Positions 45,915-60,900 of a stretch of DNA of 64,000 bases are shown piece after piece. The stretch comes from Antedon mediterranea (Eukaryota > Echinodermata > Crinoidea > Comatulida > Antedonidae). The translations under genes were made by a program, and so were the position numbers. The first letter of the stretch is position 1. Every line of letters begins with the position of its first letter. The notes beneath the pieces are model-generated. The model made no database searches. It saw nothing but the letters and a program-made list of their open reading frames with translations, and was not told the origin of the DNA. The stretch is from the NCBI RefSeq assembly GCF_964355755.1, contig NC_092674.1:14079001-14143000 (forward strand), given 5' to 3'.

Positions 45915-48900
45915 TTAGGGTTCAGTTTCAAATTGATCAGCTAGGTCTGTTCTGCCTGTATGCCTTAGAGCTTCTATAAGCTGTGAACGCTTGGACTTCT
46001 CGTGACTCTGCCAAACCTCCAACATGCTTTGCATTGCTCCTTGTATGTTATTAGGATTGTCTTGTTTAAATGTATAAAGATTGGCTTTCGTGAAGCCAAG
46101 ACGTAATCCTAGTTCTTCCCATTCACCGCACAGGTTGTTGGTTAGATCCACTAATTCTCCACCCGTTAATTCTCTGCTCGTCAAGCCTGCATCTAAAAAT
46201 ATATATATAAATTAAATATATATAAATTAAATAAATCATCCACTAAAAAAAACATCGTCTCTGATAGATTATAAATCAGATAAGGTAGCTTGCTAGACAT
46301 TTAGTAGTAATTGTTGTATTTGGCCTGTATACACATTTATAATGTTATTAAGTTTTGTTTTGTATTTCTTTTTACTTCACCTGACGGAGGCATTCCTGCT
46401 TGACGTATACAGATGAGATTTTATAATGCACGTTTGTTTAACTGTATACATCATATCGGACATACTGTAGGCACATCTATATTACCTAAAGTAATATTTT
46501 ACGATTATCAGTGTTGTATCTACACATACTTCAATATTTGCAAAGTATCATAGGAATATGTTTGTAATACAGTATCTCATTTGTATCTCATGTCACCTTA
46601 TGTGGAGCCTGACGTGTCGTATAAGGTTAGGTTAAGTGTTATGTTATGGTATACTTAGTCTGGGTTCCAGACGGAGTTTTGTCTTAATATTAGTAAAAAG
46701 ATAAATATTTTGGCACATATGGCGTTTCATACGTATACTACTTGATTTTGGATACTCCGTCTGGGGAAACACGCACAAGTCACGTGGTTTGACACCAAGA
46801 ATTCTTGGTGCATACGATTATCCGGTTGACTAGTTTCAGCTGCATGCGATTGGCTACTCACTCGTACACCGTTTTAATATTCATATTTCAGAATTTCAAA
46901 GACTCAACAACTAAGATGATGCGCATGCGCTATGTTACGTTTAGACAACGTGTACTTGGGTACATTTATGAAAGTTTCTGAAGGCTAGACATAATTTTAT
47001 ATGCCTAGTACTAGTAGTCTGGTAAACATTTGATGAGATTTTTCCCAAGAACATGAAAACTCGTGATATGATAGGCTAGCTTCTCCGCAAATCAAACATT
47101 GAATGGATCATTTATTACGCGGAGATAATTTTGATTTAATTCCCACCCAGACCCTGTCCTGTTCTGTGTGGTGGTGTAGCCCTGTCGGGGTGCAGGTCAA
47201 GTCGGCCCCAAACCGTCTCGGCCAAAGTCAAGTCGGCCCCACGTCATGTCGGCCCCAAGTCAACTCGGCCTCAAGTCAACTCGGCCTCACGTCAACTCGG
47301 CCACAATAAAGTATGGAACGCAAAAAGTGCTTAATATTATTACGATTCTTACTATCCACGTTTTAAAAAAAATGAAGAAATAAAAAATATAATATATAAA
47401 AAAATGAACTCATTGCCGATATGAATAGAAGTACCCGCGTGTTACAAAAAACACGTGCAGGTACCGTATTTTAGGAAATCGAAGACGGAGGCCTACGTTC
47501 CACCATTTGGCCGTAGAAAAAATGATCGTACATCGTTTTTGTGCATGATTTGCGTTTTTTAAAAAGGGGAATCCCCCGGTCAGCGAAAACACGTAGCAGT
47601 TGTAGATATCGAAAAAGCTGGCAAACGCGCAGGGAGGCTCAGCTACGAAATTTTATTAAACGTAAATAAAGGAAAGTTGGTGAAATCATTCTTATTTTTT
47701 TTGCTAAATATATTATTGTCTAAATAATAATATTCATTAAAAGTCAGAATTATTCATAGTTAAAAAATTGTGAAGAAATATTATTTTATCAATCCCCTTC
47801 ATTTGCACTTTTTGCGTTCCATACTTTAACGGGGCCGAGTTGACCGATTATTTTTTGGCCGAGTTGACGTGAGGCCGAGTTGACTTGAGGCCGAGTTGAC
47901 TTGAGGCCGACTTGACTTGGGGCCGACTTGACTTTGGCCGAGACGGTTTAGGGCCGACTTGGATCGAAACCCCCTGTTGTTGTGTGCCGCCGGTGGTGGT
48001 ATGTAGGCCTACTTTATTGGCGTTTTATTTGGCAGGTCATACGTGCGAATTGAGTAGGACCTACGAAAGAGGTCTAGGCCAAGGACTAAACAATTAATAA
48101 ACAAAACAACTTGGCATTACGATTTTATATTTCAACAGTCTCGATCGTACATTCAGCACTGTACGTACTCGATCTTTTTCATTTTGAAACAAAATGATCA
48201 TTGGTTGATTCGAAATCCATATTTACATACCGCCCGCCCCATATAGCCAAATACGGTATGATAAACTACGTCATTCTTATCGGATGTTTGCGGTCTGCAA
48301 ATCGAATTCTATACGTGTTTCACAAGTCTGTATTTTCAGACAAAAATCGCGGTCGAAATAAAAACAAATAAATTAAAAAAAAAGATAATACAGACTTGGG
48401 GCAAGTCTATGGTATACTGTATGATACTATGAGATACATGTGTCACACATGTGATATTGTAATACCAAACATTCATATGATACTTGAGAAATCTAGATAC
48501 ATTACCATTGTGATGATATATGACGCAGGGCCAGTAATTAGCTTTTCATTTTTTATCTTATGTGGCGTCTAAACAGAGCGACAGAATTATAATGCATAAT
48601 CCTCATTATATTTCCATTAATCAGCCTCAAATACTGATCAACAGTTATAGGAGAGCACGTATATTGTACGGGGATTTTAACGAAATGTTTGCATTGTGTG
48701 CACCTATCTGTAAGAACAATTCGCACTTGATGCAAAAATTTGAACCAACTAACCTGTAGCCTGAGGACCATCACTCGGTGTATCTATGTACAAAACGTAG
48801 GACTACGTATTAGTAAACATCTCAAAAACTAATTGCTCATATAAAAAAATGGTAAGCCTTACAATTGAATTATTATTAGCTTACTTTACAAAACGTTTAC

Positions 48901-51900
48901 ATAACATTGTTGCTAGATCAGTTTTTAGGTACAGTGACAACAAACTACCTACTGTAGGTCGAATTGTGCTTGTTTCTACATTGAAACGAGCAGCTAATAA
49001 AATAAAAGATAGTGACCAAATAACATAAGTGAGAAGTATCTGATATGATACCATACCTAACTATAAAGTGTACTTTTAAAATCATATTTCGCAAGTTTAC
49101 TGAACTTTTGATTATTATTGTATAAACAACAAAATAAACAAAATAAACACAATATTCAAAACATTTTTTTAAAAATTAAAAAAAAATTGCATCGTTTCAT
49201 TTTGATTTAAAAAAGAATCTCAGATTGTACACTAGTAAAACAATTTAGGCATGGATATAAAAAACACTCGTAATTAGTCTTTGATTGAAATATATTATTT
49301 AAAGTTATTTAATTGTTAAATTATAACTTATATATAAGCATAATCTATTGAAATGTTAACTTTTGGGTAGTATCCACAGTATGTCAGCCTATAGTAATAA
49401 AACATATTTTCCTATATATAACACTATAATCTATGAACCAGTTCTAGGTTATTTGTTCTCTATTTTTTACTGTAGTATAGTCTATCCTTAAACTTACCGC
49501 CAAAGAGTCGCTTGTAACGTGTCACATCCATGCCTTTTATGTTGCATGGCAACATGTCATCCTGGAAATCTCCAAGAATTTGCATATGCTTCTTTTCGGA
49601 TGTCTCGCTACAAACACAGGGAATGCATCTGTGGAAGGTAATCCCCCTCCTACCACCGTCTCTGGAATGTCCAAATGACATCTCAATCGTTGACAACACC
49701 TTTCAAAAACAAGAATTGCAGTTTAATGTTTTTTTTAAATTAGGATGTCTATCAATAGCAAAAGTTGTACAAAATTAATTGTTATTTTTTTTTTAAATAA
49801 ACCTCAAAAATACAATATTAAACGGAAATAAATATAGAGCCACCTTAATTGACCTGCATAAATTATTAACGTTGGCAAAATGTGTTTACTTGTCGAGTAC
49901 TTACAAAAAAAAGCCTACAATAGGTAAATTTTAATATTATAATATATATATAAATACATACCTCTTTACATGCTTCGGGAGTGAGTTCACATACTGTGTT
50001 TATTGGTTCCATAATTGCCTTTCTACGCGTAATAGTTACCTAATATTTTTAAAGAAGCATGCAGTATATTGGTATGTGCATAGCAAACGTTATGAACGAA
50101 TGTTCTGTCATAATATAGGCCTATACTTTATCTTGTCCAAAGTTGTGTAAGCTAAATGTGATTGTGGCAAAAATTATTAAAGGAATGATGTTTATGTTTC
50201 TTTTGTATATAAGGCATACAGTACTAAAGCGTTTTAAATCAATAATCGGTACCGGCAATTGCTGCAACATAAAGTTATTTTTTGCGTTTTACATTGTTTT
50301 TGTTCACCTTTGATAGTACAATATAATTACAGTAATAACATTTGAAGTTTCTCTGATGCCTGTAAATTTGGAAAAAGTGTTCCACCCGCGCCGGTAATGG
50401 TGGTGCTAAAAAGTTGCTATACAATAGGATTTAAAAAATGGATATTACTTGAATTATTTATTTATTTATTTCCCAACCAACAGTGAGCTCATGGTTCACC
50501 ACTTACAAGAGAGAACACAGACAAACACGAACATATACAATAACAAACATTAAACTAAACTACTAACAATGTTACGAAAACTTACGGAAATTATTACTAA
50601 AGATATCTAACTCAGGGTTTCTTAAAGTAAAAGAATTATAAGTTTGACTTAATCTACTAATAAAACCATTTTTTAAAACATTGACTCTACTAAAAGAAAT
50701 ATGAAAAGTAGTAGATTACTGAAAATAATATATCATACCTTTAACAGGAACTTTCGCTCATTCTTCTTAGTTACGAATTTGTCAAGAGACAAGATCACGT
50801 GATGAAATTGGTCTAAGTAGAGTTCGGCCAAATCATGCGTTAATGCTGGATCATCTCCGGTTTTCTTCTGATATTTGTTAATGAACTCAATAACTAAATA
50901 TGGAAACACTACGTCAGGCAGATATCCACAAAGGTCGTAATAGATACTGATAGATTGGTTGTCATCAGGTAGAGATCTCGATTCACTGAATGGAGTATCA
51001 AAAGCAAGTCGCAGTGGCACAAAAAACGATTGCTTGACACCTTCTGGTTCCTGAAATATTAATTGAAATTGTTAAAGATCTATTGTCCCTTTGACTAATT
51101 AAAAAAAAAATGTTTTTAATATTTCGAAAAAAGTGGGTCATTTTGAAGTATCATAATAGTTATTAACTTTCACCAAAAACTAGTCGGAAAAAACATAATT
51201 TAACCGAAATACATACCTTTTTTTTGTTCAAAAAATAACTTTGACTTCCAGTCAAAGTTTTCGATCAAAACATATCTCATAATGCAACGCGCTTGTTTGG
51301 CTACTCTGTATGCATAATAAAAAAAAACTTCTTCGCGATCTGTGTGAAAACACCTTCTCAACCGCAATGAGTTGTAAACAATCCTAATTAGCATCATGCA
51401 TAATGCATACTCATGGTTTGAAATCTTTGTTTACTTTCGCTCGTGACGATTTTCCAAACGAAATGTAATCACATTAATTTACCTGTTAATTACGTAAAAT
51501 TGAATAACTTTAATATTACTTTAATGTGGCCAATTTAAATTTAGAATATTTTTTTTCCATTTTGTTGTGTTTCAAGGGACAATACATCTTTAAAAAAAAT
51601 ATAAGACGCCATTTAATTGAAATCGTACACACAATAATAAATGTACTATGAGTATATGTAGTGCACTAAACCAGTAATTTTCTTATTTTGACCGAATCAG
51701 CTCGCAACACAAACATAAACCAGGAAGCATTATCAACGGGGTTATATTATAGGCCTAATATCAATATACAAATGTTTGGTATGATCGCTTCGCTCGCGTA
51801 CCATCTAGGTCGTGCCCGCAGATGGTTCTCGAATGTCAGCGTAAAAAACTGGTATTTTTCAAGATGGACATCCATTAGACTGTGTGTACCAAGGTCGGAG

Positions 51901-54900
51901 CAAATAGTTGAAGCTAAATTCGGTTTAATTGTAAATAACTAATTATTTAACTCAACATAATTACCAAACAGGGTTACATCAGGTGGTTAAAATCAGTACC
52001 GAGAGTACAAACCAACTTTATATACCATCGGGTAAACATTCTAGAAGTAACGCGCGATTGACCACATTTTGCCCTTATGTAAATTCATATATAGAAGACA
52101 GGGACCTATTTCTGTCATTGTCAACCCACCTAACCAAGTATGCTCGAGTCAAGTACAAAAAACCCATACCGTTGCCGTGACTTGACTAGTAGAGGTTATC
52201 TTCCTACAAATGAAGCCAAATCGGATCATTAACTCTACGAGGTACTGGAACTTCTCCATGTTAATACCTTGCTCCTCCCATAATTTGTGTAACAACGTTT
52301 CATCCAGTATGCCTTTGTTAAGGTTCCAAAAGGCTTCACGATACATACCTGTCTAAAATAGAATACAAAATAAATATTATGATTTTTGTGTTTCTGTATA
52401 AGGCACAATACATTCTATGGTGAAAAGTATTAGGCCTCATACGTTTTCTTTTTGATGGATAATTGGATCATCAGCAAAACATATCAATAATATATTCTTT
52501 GGAAAGGAGGCACATCAGTGTAAATTATCTTGTAAATGGTAAGTTGATAAATAAATGAAACCGTCGCAGGTTTGAGACGTTGTAGAGAAAGAAGTAACAA
52601 CCAACTACGAGCTATGATGCTCAAATTTCATATGATATTTAAAAGAGATGTAGAAATAATATAAAACAGAATTTGATAATCTAAATGAAAGTTTATTAAG
52701 CCAAAAAACGAAACATACATCTTAAGACTTTACAGAAAGCGAGAAAGTAAACATTGAGACAAATGATAATAAAACTAAGTTGTTCACATTATCCTTTTTA
52801 AAGGAAAATGTCAGCCCGTACTATGAGGTAACTTACTGGAAAGTCAGGTGGAATCACAGTGACAAACGCGGTGATAACTTTAACCAATCCCATAGGATCT
52901 ACCACCACTTCGTCTTTTAATGATTCATTATCAGGCAGGTAGATGATGTCACCAAGATCATACAGGAAGTTAAGAAGGGCCGACTGTTGATTTTCCTCAA
53001 GAATTCCGCTTTTTCTTGCCAGAACTTTAACCTGAAAAGTTTACATCGAAATACAAAAATCTAATTTTCTTTTCTTACATCGTATCAGCAATGTGTAATA
53101 CGAACAGTTTTACTGTTGCTTTTTCTTTTTACTATAAATAAATATTTATAATGTACATTTTAAAAGAATTTTAACAAATCAAAACCGTTGTATTACAAAA
53201 AATGTACCATTTTAAAATAAAAATGGTACAATAATGGATATTTCTTTTTAATTTACCTCTTCTAAAGTACATATCAATTTTGCCACCCGTAGATTATATA
53301 TTTCACATCGAAAGCGCATCCACTTCAACGGAATAACCTTTTTTAAATGGTTCATAAGCTTATTAATTTCTTTTTTAAGATCATCAAAGCTCTTATCAGT
53401 AGTTGCTTCACTGTTTTCAACAGCAAACATTCCATGTACATGCTTTTGGTACGGTTTCCCTATGAGAGTCTCGTCAATCTTCTTTAACAACTTCTTTGAC
53501 TGAATTAAAAAAAACAACAACTAAACTAAATTGTGAAGATGCAATTAGCCTACTATCAATATAAGACACAGGATATAAGCACATTATTAAACATGTTATG
53601 CAAAATGTTTACCATTTTCATTTTGTCTTCCTTGTATAAAACGTTAACATTGGCGACAAAATTTAAATTTTACAACTGTCTAAATTTTCAAATGTACAAT
53701 TGATTGATGTAAGTTAGGATAACATACCGTACCGATTATGTCAGAATATTTTATTTAAAAAAAATGAAAATTAACGCGGTCAATTGAATGTATTAGGATG
53801 ATAATTACAATATATAAAATGTAATAATAAACGTGACTGAAGTGAGTAAACATTGTTTATATATGATTTCACTATTAGGTCATCAAACGATTTAAATTTG
53901 ATGACCATTAAACAATAATTTGGTAAAAAATATAATAAAATAGCAAAATTAGGCCTAAACCTATGCGACTTCAAGTCTAAATATGTAGTTGCGATCCTTA
54001 AAGGTATAGCGTATACTCCCACAAACCGTCTCATCCCTTATTTTTAGAATACGAATTTCTCCCATCATTAGTCCGTATTAGATCTCTTTACACTCGAACT
54101 GGTAGATATAGAAAGTCAACTCCATATAATAGCAAAACATCTAGATAAGATTAGTCTAACTATAAACTGTGTCTCATTGTAGGCATCATGACAATTTGTT
54201 GTTATTGGAATTTCTCTTTTGCCTGTATGCTTTTTTTAATCTTTTAATGTGTTTTTTCATTATCGTGTTTTTTGAGGTTTTTTTAAAATAATTTTACGAG
54301 GTTTGTCTGTGTACAAATAATACATTTTAAATGTTTTATATATTTGACAATAAATGCTGTGCAAGCAGCGCACTCAATCATTCAAAACTAAAGTAACGTT
54401 TCTAGAATTGCGTAAAATATGACTTGTACCATGTCATTTCGTTCCTCTTCCGTGTCTCCAAGCTTTCCTTTGTGCGTACCCACAATAAGAATAACAGGTA
54501 AATGAACTTTCTCCTTTATATTCTCAATAACGTTACGGCTATGAGAATAAACTGAGAGGATCGACGATAATATGAATTGGAGATTGGTCAAATGGTGTAC
54601 ACGTTCGTGCTAAAACATAAAACAAAATATATTATATATAAATTAGTTGTGTGTGAAATTTTCATTTCAGTTTATACAAAGCCAAACATACACTTCAACA
54701 ATTGTTTTCACAATTAAACTTTTGAAGGTCATTATAAAAATAATAATTTAAAACAAAAATGATAATAATAATAATAATTCTTTCCGCGCTACGGTACAAT
54801 ATAAGCATAGTGATTTTTTTTTTTTTTTAAATAAATGATCTTCATCAACAGTTAGGATTCCTCGTGACTTGTTCAATCTACTCAACAATTGTACAAATGA

Positions 54901-57900
54901 CTTAAAAAAACATACTTACTCCATTTGAATCTAGGACAATTGCAGGATCATAGAGGTTTTTACTCATGTCAAATACAACTAGATACACTGCTCCTAGTGT
55001 CATAAAGATCTAAATAAAAAAAACAATTATTTATACAGCTATTTACTATGACTAGAGGGTCATCTAGTAAGTGTAGACGATGGTTCTCGAAATGTTTAAT
55101 AATGACTCGGGTAAAAAGCAGTCTGGTCCACGGACGTTTCGACAGCTTGTTTCGGTCTATTTTCGGGGGGCGGCTACCATAGCCTAATCTTTGTTATTGG
55201 AATTCTTTAATGAGATATTTTAAAATATACATTTTAAATGTTTACTGGATATTTATTGGTTATTTGTTAAAATAATGTTTCTTAGTGTCTTGATGAATTT
55301 ATATTATGAAATACAATAAAAAATATCAAAATCCTTGATAAATTATCAATGAATTCTACTACATCTAGAACTATGTTTTAACATAACGTTGAACGTATAT
55401 AAGTATAGTGGCAATTTATTTGAGGGGAGTTTATTCCAAATGTTTTTTTTGGGGAGGAGGGGTAGGTTCGTCTGCTTATTCAAAGCAGTGCGTTTATTTT
55501 ATTACGGTAATTAGGCATATTTCTCTAGGCCTAGTTGATTTCTTTTCTAATTTGATCATCGTTAATGATTGAGTGTTCTAGATATTGATGGATTACGAAT
55601 AGACCAAGGAAAGCAGATATTACAGTTTTAGGCATAACGCAATTATAACATTCATAGATAATAAAAATTAGATGAGGTCTCTCAATTATTTATCTCACAA
55701 TTATTATCGTATGTATTACACCGATGATTTCTCTATTGAACATAAACATGTGCGCTTACACTCTGTATTCTATGGTAGATGATCTGTCCTCCATGATCCC
55801 ATATTTTGAAGGAGTGTTGCAATGGAGTCGTTTCTGCTTGTTTTTCAAAAATACCCTGAATGATATCGTCATCAAACTGGCCACGTACTTCAAATGATGC
55901 ATCTTCAGTAACGTCTTTGGTCACATTCAACACTAGTTTAATTTAATTTTTTTTAAATGTAAATAAAAAAAACAGTCATTATCATCAAATTCGTCGTCAT
56001 CATCGTGATTATCATCAATCATCATATATCAACGATTACAATAACACACTTATCTGTAATCTTCCTTGACATTTACCATCATGCAATCAGCATTTCGATT
56101 CATTATCATCATCGTTAACATTAAAGTCGTTGATAATGTATTGATTTTCTTATTCACTCAATAAGATGTTTTATAATAGTTTACGCACTGTCTTTTGTAT
56201 TTTTGTGAGGGTCCCTAATGATCAGCTTCGGCTGGATGGACCACCCATATTTTTGAAATAAAAAAATAAAAATAAACTGCATATCAAACACAACAAACCT
56301 TCTTTAGTTGATTTTTGGCTAACCTAAAACAAAAAGATTGGCAAATATCATTATTTATTCCATTCAAATCAGTTACTGTCACTTATAAAATGTATTACGG
56401 GTTTATAATAAATTTTTTTTTCAGGCTCATTTTTCTCTTTTTTGAATTAAACGTTCATGGTGTGTGCTGTAATGATATATGCATGTACGCGTACATCAAC
56501 ACTTCAAAACTATATCTACATTTCCAAAACATTTCGGGTTTATTTCGAGCGATTTGATCATTTATCCCACATTTAGTTGGATAGAAAATACCTTTTAAGT
56601 TGAATAGTTAATAACATTCTATTTAGGCCCTAACTTTAAAAGATATCCCGGAATTTTAGTAGATCAGAATTAACAAATGTGAGTAATAACATCTATAAAC
56701 AATATTACCTATTTCAATTTAAAAGCAGAAAGGAAATACCAATGTATAATGATTTGATAACTGAATGGTACAACCAATTTACATTGATAACTATACTAAT
56801 TACCATTGGGAACTATTGATCATTGTATTTGGCTGTTATTTAGGAGACATTGGCATTTATGAGCAATTAAAATGTTGTACAGATGCTAACACACCATTGG
56901 TACAAATCCTTTAATACATACACAACATGAACATTAAGATACTACATAAGTATACATGTTGATGACAATAAAAATAAATATTCATATCTTAAAATTCATT
57001 CATAAATTCTAGTAATTAAAGATTTATCTTGAGAATCACATTTAATTTGTCGATTGCAAATTTGGTTTTATTTAATATTATTTTGGCAATCGATTATAAA
57101 TTATAATACTTACATCTTTAGTTTCTGTTGATGTTCCACCTTTAGCACCTTTTGAAAAAAAAAGCATGTTTATTTCAGTAAGGAAGTAATTAATTTGAAT
57201 GCCCACATTTGCTTGGTATTTTTTCCTTTTCAGATATCTGTTTTGTTTTCGGAATTTTACATTAAGTGGGCCATATTGTAATTGCAATATGACACACTAT
57301 ACAATATAAAACAACTTATGATTTTGACTAATTTCATATACAATTGTTATAATAAATATTGTAATAATAAGTAATAAGTAGTGTAATACGCTAAAAGCTA
57401 GTAAAGCATACACAAGAGCACAAATAAAACGTAGCCTACATGATGTCTATTTTATTTAAACTGTCGTAAGAAGCATTTATTTCAATTCCTTTGTCTTACC
57501 CTCTTAAAAAATAACATTGTTTTGACAGAAAACTACAAATAAACATGTCTATGATTACCTATATCCATTTATTATAACATTATAAATTATCAATATTTAG
57601 GTCTTGTGTGCATGAAAACAATTATTCTTAAATCATAATAAAATCATTTTTCCGATTTACAGAGAGTGAAAGAAATACACTCGTATCCATGACTACTACC
57701 CCTTCTCCCTCTATACTTCCTCTACACTATAAACATACGTTATGTTATGTGTCTAGCTAGACAGAGTAGCGTGCGAGAATCCGCTGAGAAATAACACTTT
57801 GTTAGATAAAAATTAAAAATTTGTGACGTCACTTTGTCTCTTATCTTATTTTTTTTAAAGGAAAAAAAACAACAAAGACGATGGAAATCAGGCTTCTTAG

Positions 57901-60900
57901 TTTGGGTGTATTAGCCCAACTAGATGAACATACAATGGTTAGCACAAAAAAAAACATCTTTTCTTCCGGCATCTCCATTTAAAATGTAAAACTTGACACG
58001 TAAACCTAAGCCTAAGCCTAAACAACGTTTAGGCTTACCATTGTTAAATAATTATTATTAATAAGAGTCCAAAGGAATTTATTCACTCACCTTTGATGAC
58101 CTAATATATCTATGTGATGAATTTAGAAATAAATAGTCTACTAGGTTATTAAGTAAAAGCAAAGATTAAACCTTGTGTACAAAATATAATAAAATAATTT
58201 ACCACTGTTGGAAGTCGTTGTTTTAGTAACGGTCTAAAAGAAATAAATTACAATTATTAATAAGCAGGTTAATGTGAATAGTATTATTATTTTACCTAAT
58301 TTATATATATTGTGCATTGTTTCTAAAATCATGTGACTACGTCATAAAACTAGATTACTTTAATCTTAAATAGAATCAGGTCTAACTTTATTATGTATGC
58401 GCATACAATATAACGTCGTTTTATATAATATGTAAAGAGTGTGTATTTAACTAAACATTGTACAATATTAATGTGATCATCTTCTTACACTGTTATGATT
58501 CAATAATCATTATACATTATTTTGTAAGGTTGTGAATATTATATAAATATAGAGCTAAAAAAGAGAAAACATATTCAGACAATGTTAAATTGAAGCAAAA
58601 CGGTTTAAAATATATTTACCTTTTGAGAGGAAACTTTTCGTATCATACCACGTACTTTTCTCGCGAACCAAAATGTTTCTTTAGACTTCGGATGCACCAC
58701 CTCCTCTTGATGTGGCTCGTTCATTGTTGTTTTGATCTATGTGGTGCAGTTGAAAAAGAATATTGTATTTTATTAAGTTTGTATTATTCTTTTATTACTA
58801 TGCGTAACTAATGAATTGAAAAATCAGTGGCTATCAAAGATGATCAATTTCATCCGGCCTCTAGTATGTTCCAGTTGATGCGGAGCGGTCGGCGATTTCG
58901 TTCTATTAAGGCCAATAAGGCACCATTTAAAAATAGTTCCTTTCCAGGAGCTATTAGAGCATTAAACATCATGTAGACACTTTTTGTAATGTTTTTGTTT
59001 TGAGTTCGTGTTGTGTCCGTTGGATATTGTGCTCCACCAAAAGAGCAAACAGATTCTCTATGTTTTTTTCTTAAAACAAATGACAATAAATGATACTTGA
59101 CTTGACTTAAACTTAATGCCATAACATAACCTATAGTCCAATGTATAACATGCTTAACACATGTACTAGTTTTATAATATTGTCTTTATCCGGTATGTGT
59201 TTGATATGATTGCATTACATTGCTCAGTGCTTCAATAGAAAGTAAATTCAATTTTTTAAGACCGTATTATCAATTTAAAGAAAGGGTCATGTGAGGTGGG
59301 TTTACAGTACATTGATGTAGGCCAAAGTATAATGTGATGCTTGTTTGATGGCTTGTAATTAATAAGTAAAAATATCATTATTTCTATTATTGTACGTACG
59401 TTTTCACACGAGGCGGGAGACGCCAGCTCTTCTACTTCAACATCTTCTTTACCTTCTATTCTTTTGTTGATATTTTCTTCAGCAAGTTTTCGATACAATG
59501 AGTTTGGGTTATCTATAAATCAGTAAATGTATTGTCTATAATAGAGTGAAGAAGCCTTCGGTTTCTGTATTAGGCCTGAGCTGAATTGAACGATTTTTTA
59601 GCATTAAGGGCCAATGTTATAGTATAGCCCAATATGCTCAGTTTACAAGCTAACTATAAAGGAAAATTATTTCAAGAAGAGCATAATTGATTTAATAAAT
59701 CTAAGCAGAACTTCGATGCACGTCAAAGTGGGCACCAGATTATTTACACATCAGAGCTATGTATTGAAATTATGGCTGTGCAACCCATGAATTGAGTAAT
59801 GTGATTGGTAACATAATTTTGTAAAATTATTATCTGATTATTATCTGATGATTATTCTGACGGTTTGTCAATAAGAAGAACGGATACAAACAGACACATT
59901 CTTAGAAGTGTGGTCGATAAATAGTATACAATTCCTGATTCAAAACGATATTGTTTTATCGACATATGATAAACACCATCGCAATTTCTGCGACAAGTAC
60001 GTGCATTTATTAACTTGGTTATTCGTATAAAAACGTGTTAAGGGGACTTATGGTAAACGAAATTGCTTTAATATAGGACAGAATGGTATTATTTATTCAA
60101 GTAAATTGAATACTGTGAACAGTAAATATATAATTCAGAAAAAATGAATTGATTTCCAATCCAATCTATTTCAATACAATACTTGTTCATTTTGTGATGA
60201 ATGGTCTATTATGATGAATGAAACGATGGTGAAAACGTTGTTATTTATTTTTACCACTTTCGTCATTCTCGTCCCATTTGTTTAATTCTGCGTTTGTTTC
60301 TATAGTTTTAATAACAGCCACTCCGTCTGTTATTTCATGATTGACGTTAAATCTGAAATTTAATAATTTAAAAAAACTATATATACACAAAAACAATATT
60401 GAACCAAAATAATATGAATTAAACGCACAGAATAAAAAAAAACACATGCTTTCTTTTAGAGCTATGTTTGTGTTCCCTAATGATATAAGAAACGAGAAAT
60501 TAATTTATTGATATCTTTAGATTCGTTTGTCTCTCCCAGTCTATAGTGAGACATCAACAACATATTATATAAGTGACATTGAACGCCAAGAATTACATTT
60601 ATATATATGCCTACATATACTCATATTATGAAGTTTATTGTGCACAGTAATTATTTGATTTTGTCACATATGAAAAAAACATAATATTAATTTAGTATAC
60701 ATTTTACTTTATGAATTGTTGACATACATTATATTCTGGAGTGCATGTTGTGTGCATTGATTTTGGTTTTAATTTAATGTAAATATACTTTTCTGAAATC
60801 GTCTACTTACTATACTTACTAGACGTAACAACAAAGCGGGCATACTATTTAGTATTGACAAGTACTCCAAATTAAAATATGGAAATTTATTATAAATACA

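Noticed and set aside
47103-47309. 68-codon ORF with SAPNRLGQSQVGPTS
   Set aside because: Translation of the arrayed GGCCGAGTTGAC-type units in the foldback end.
51688-52180. ORFs of 65-84 codons near the COR exon
   Set aside because: They fall in the family B repeat and antisense to the exon; no domain.
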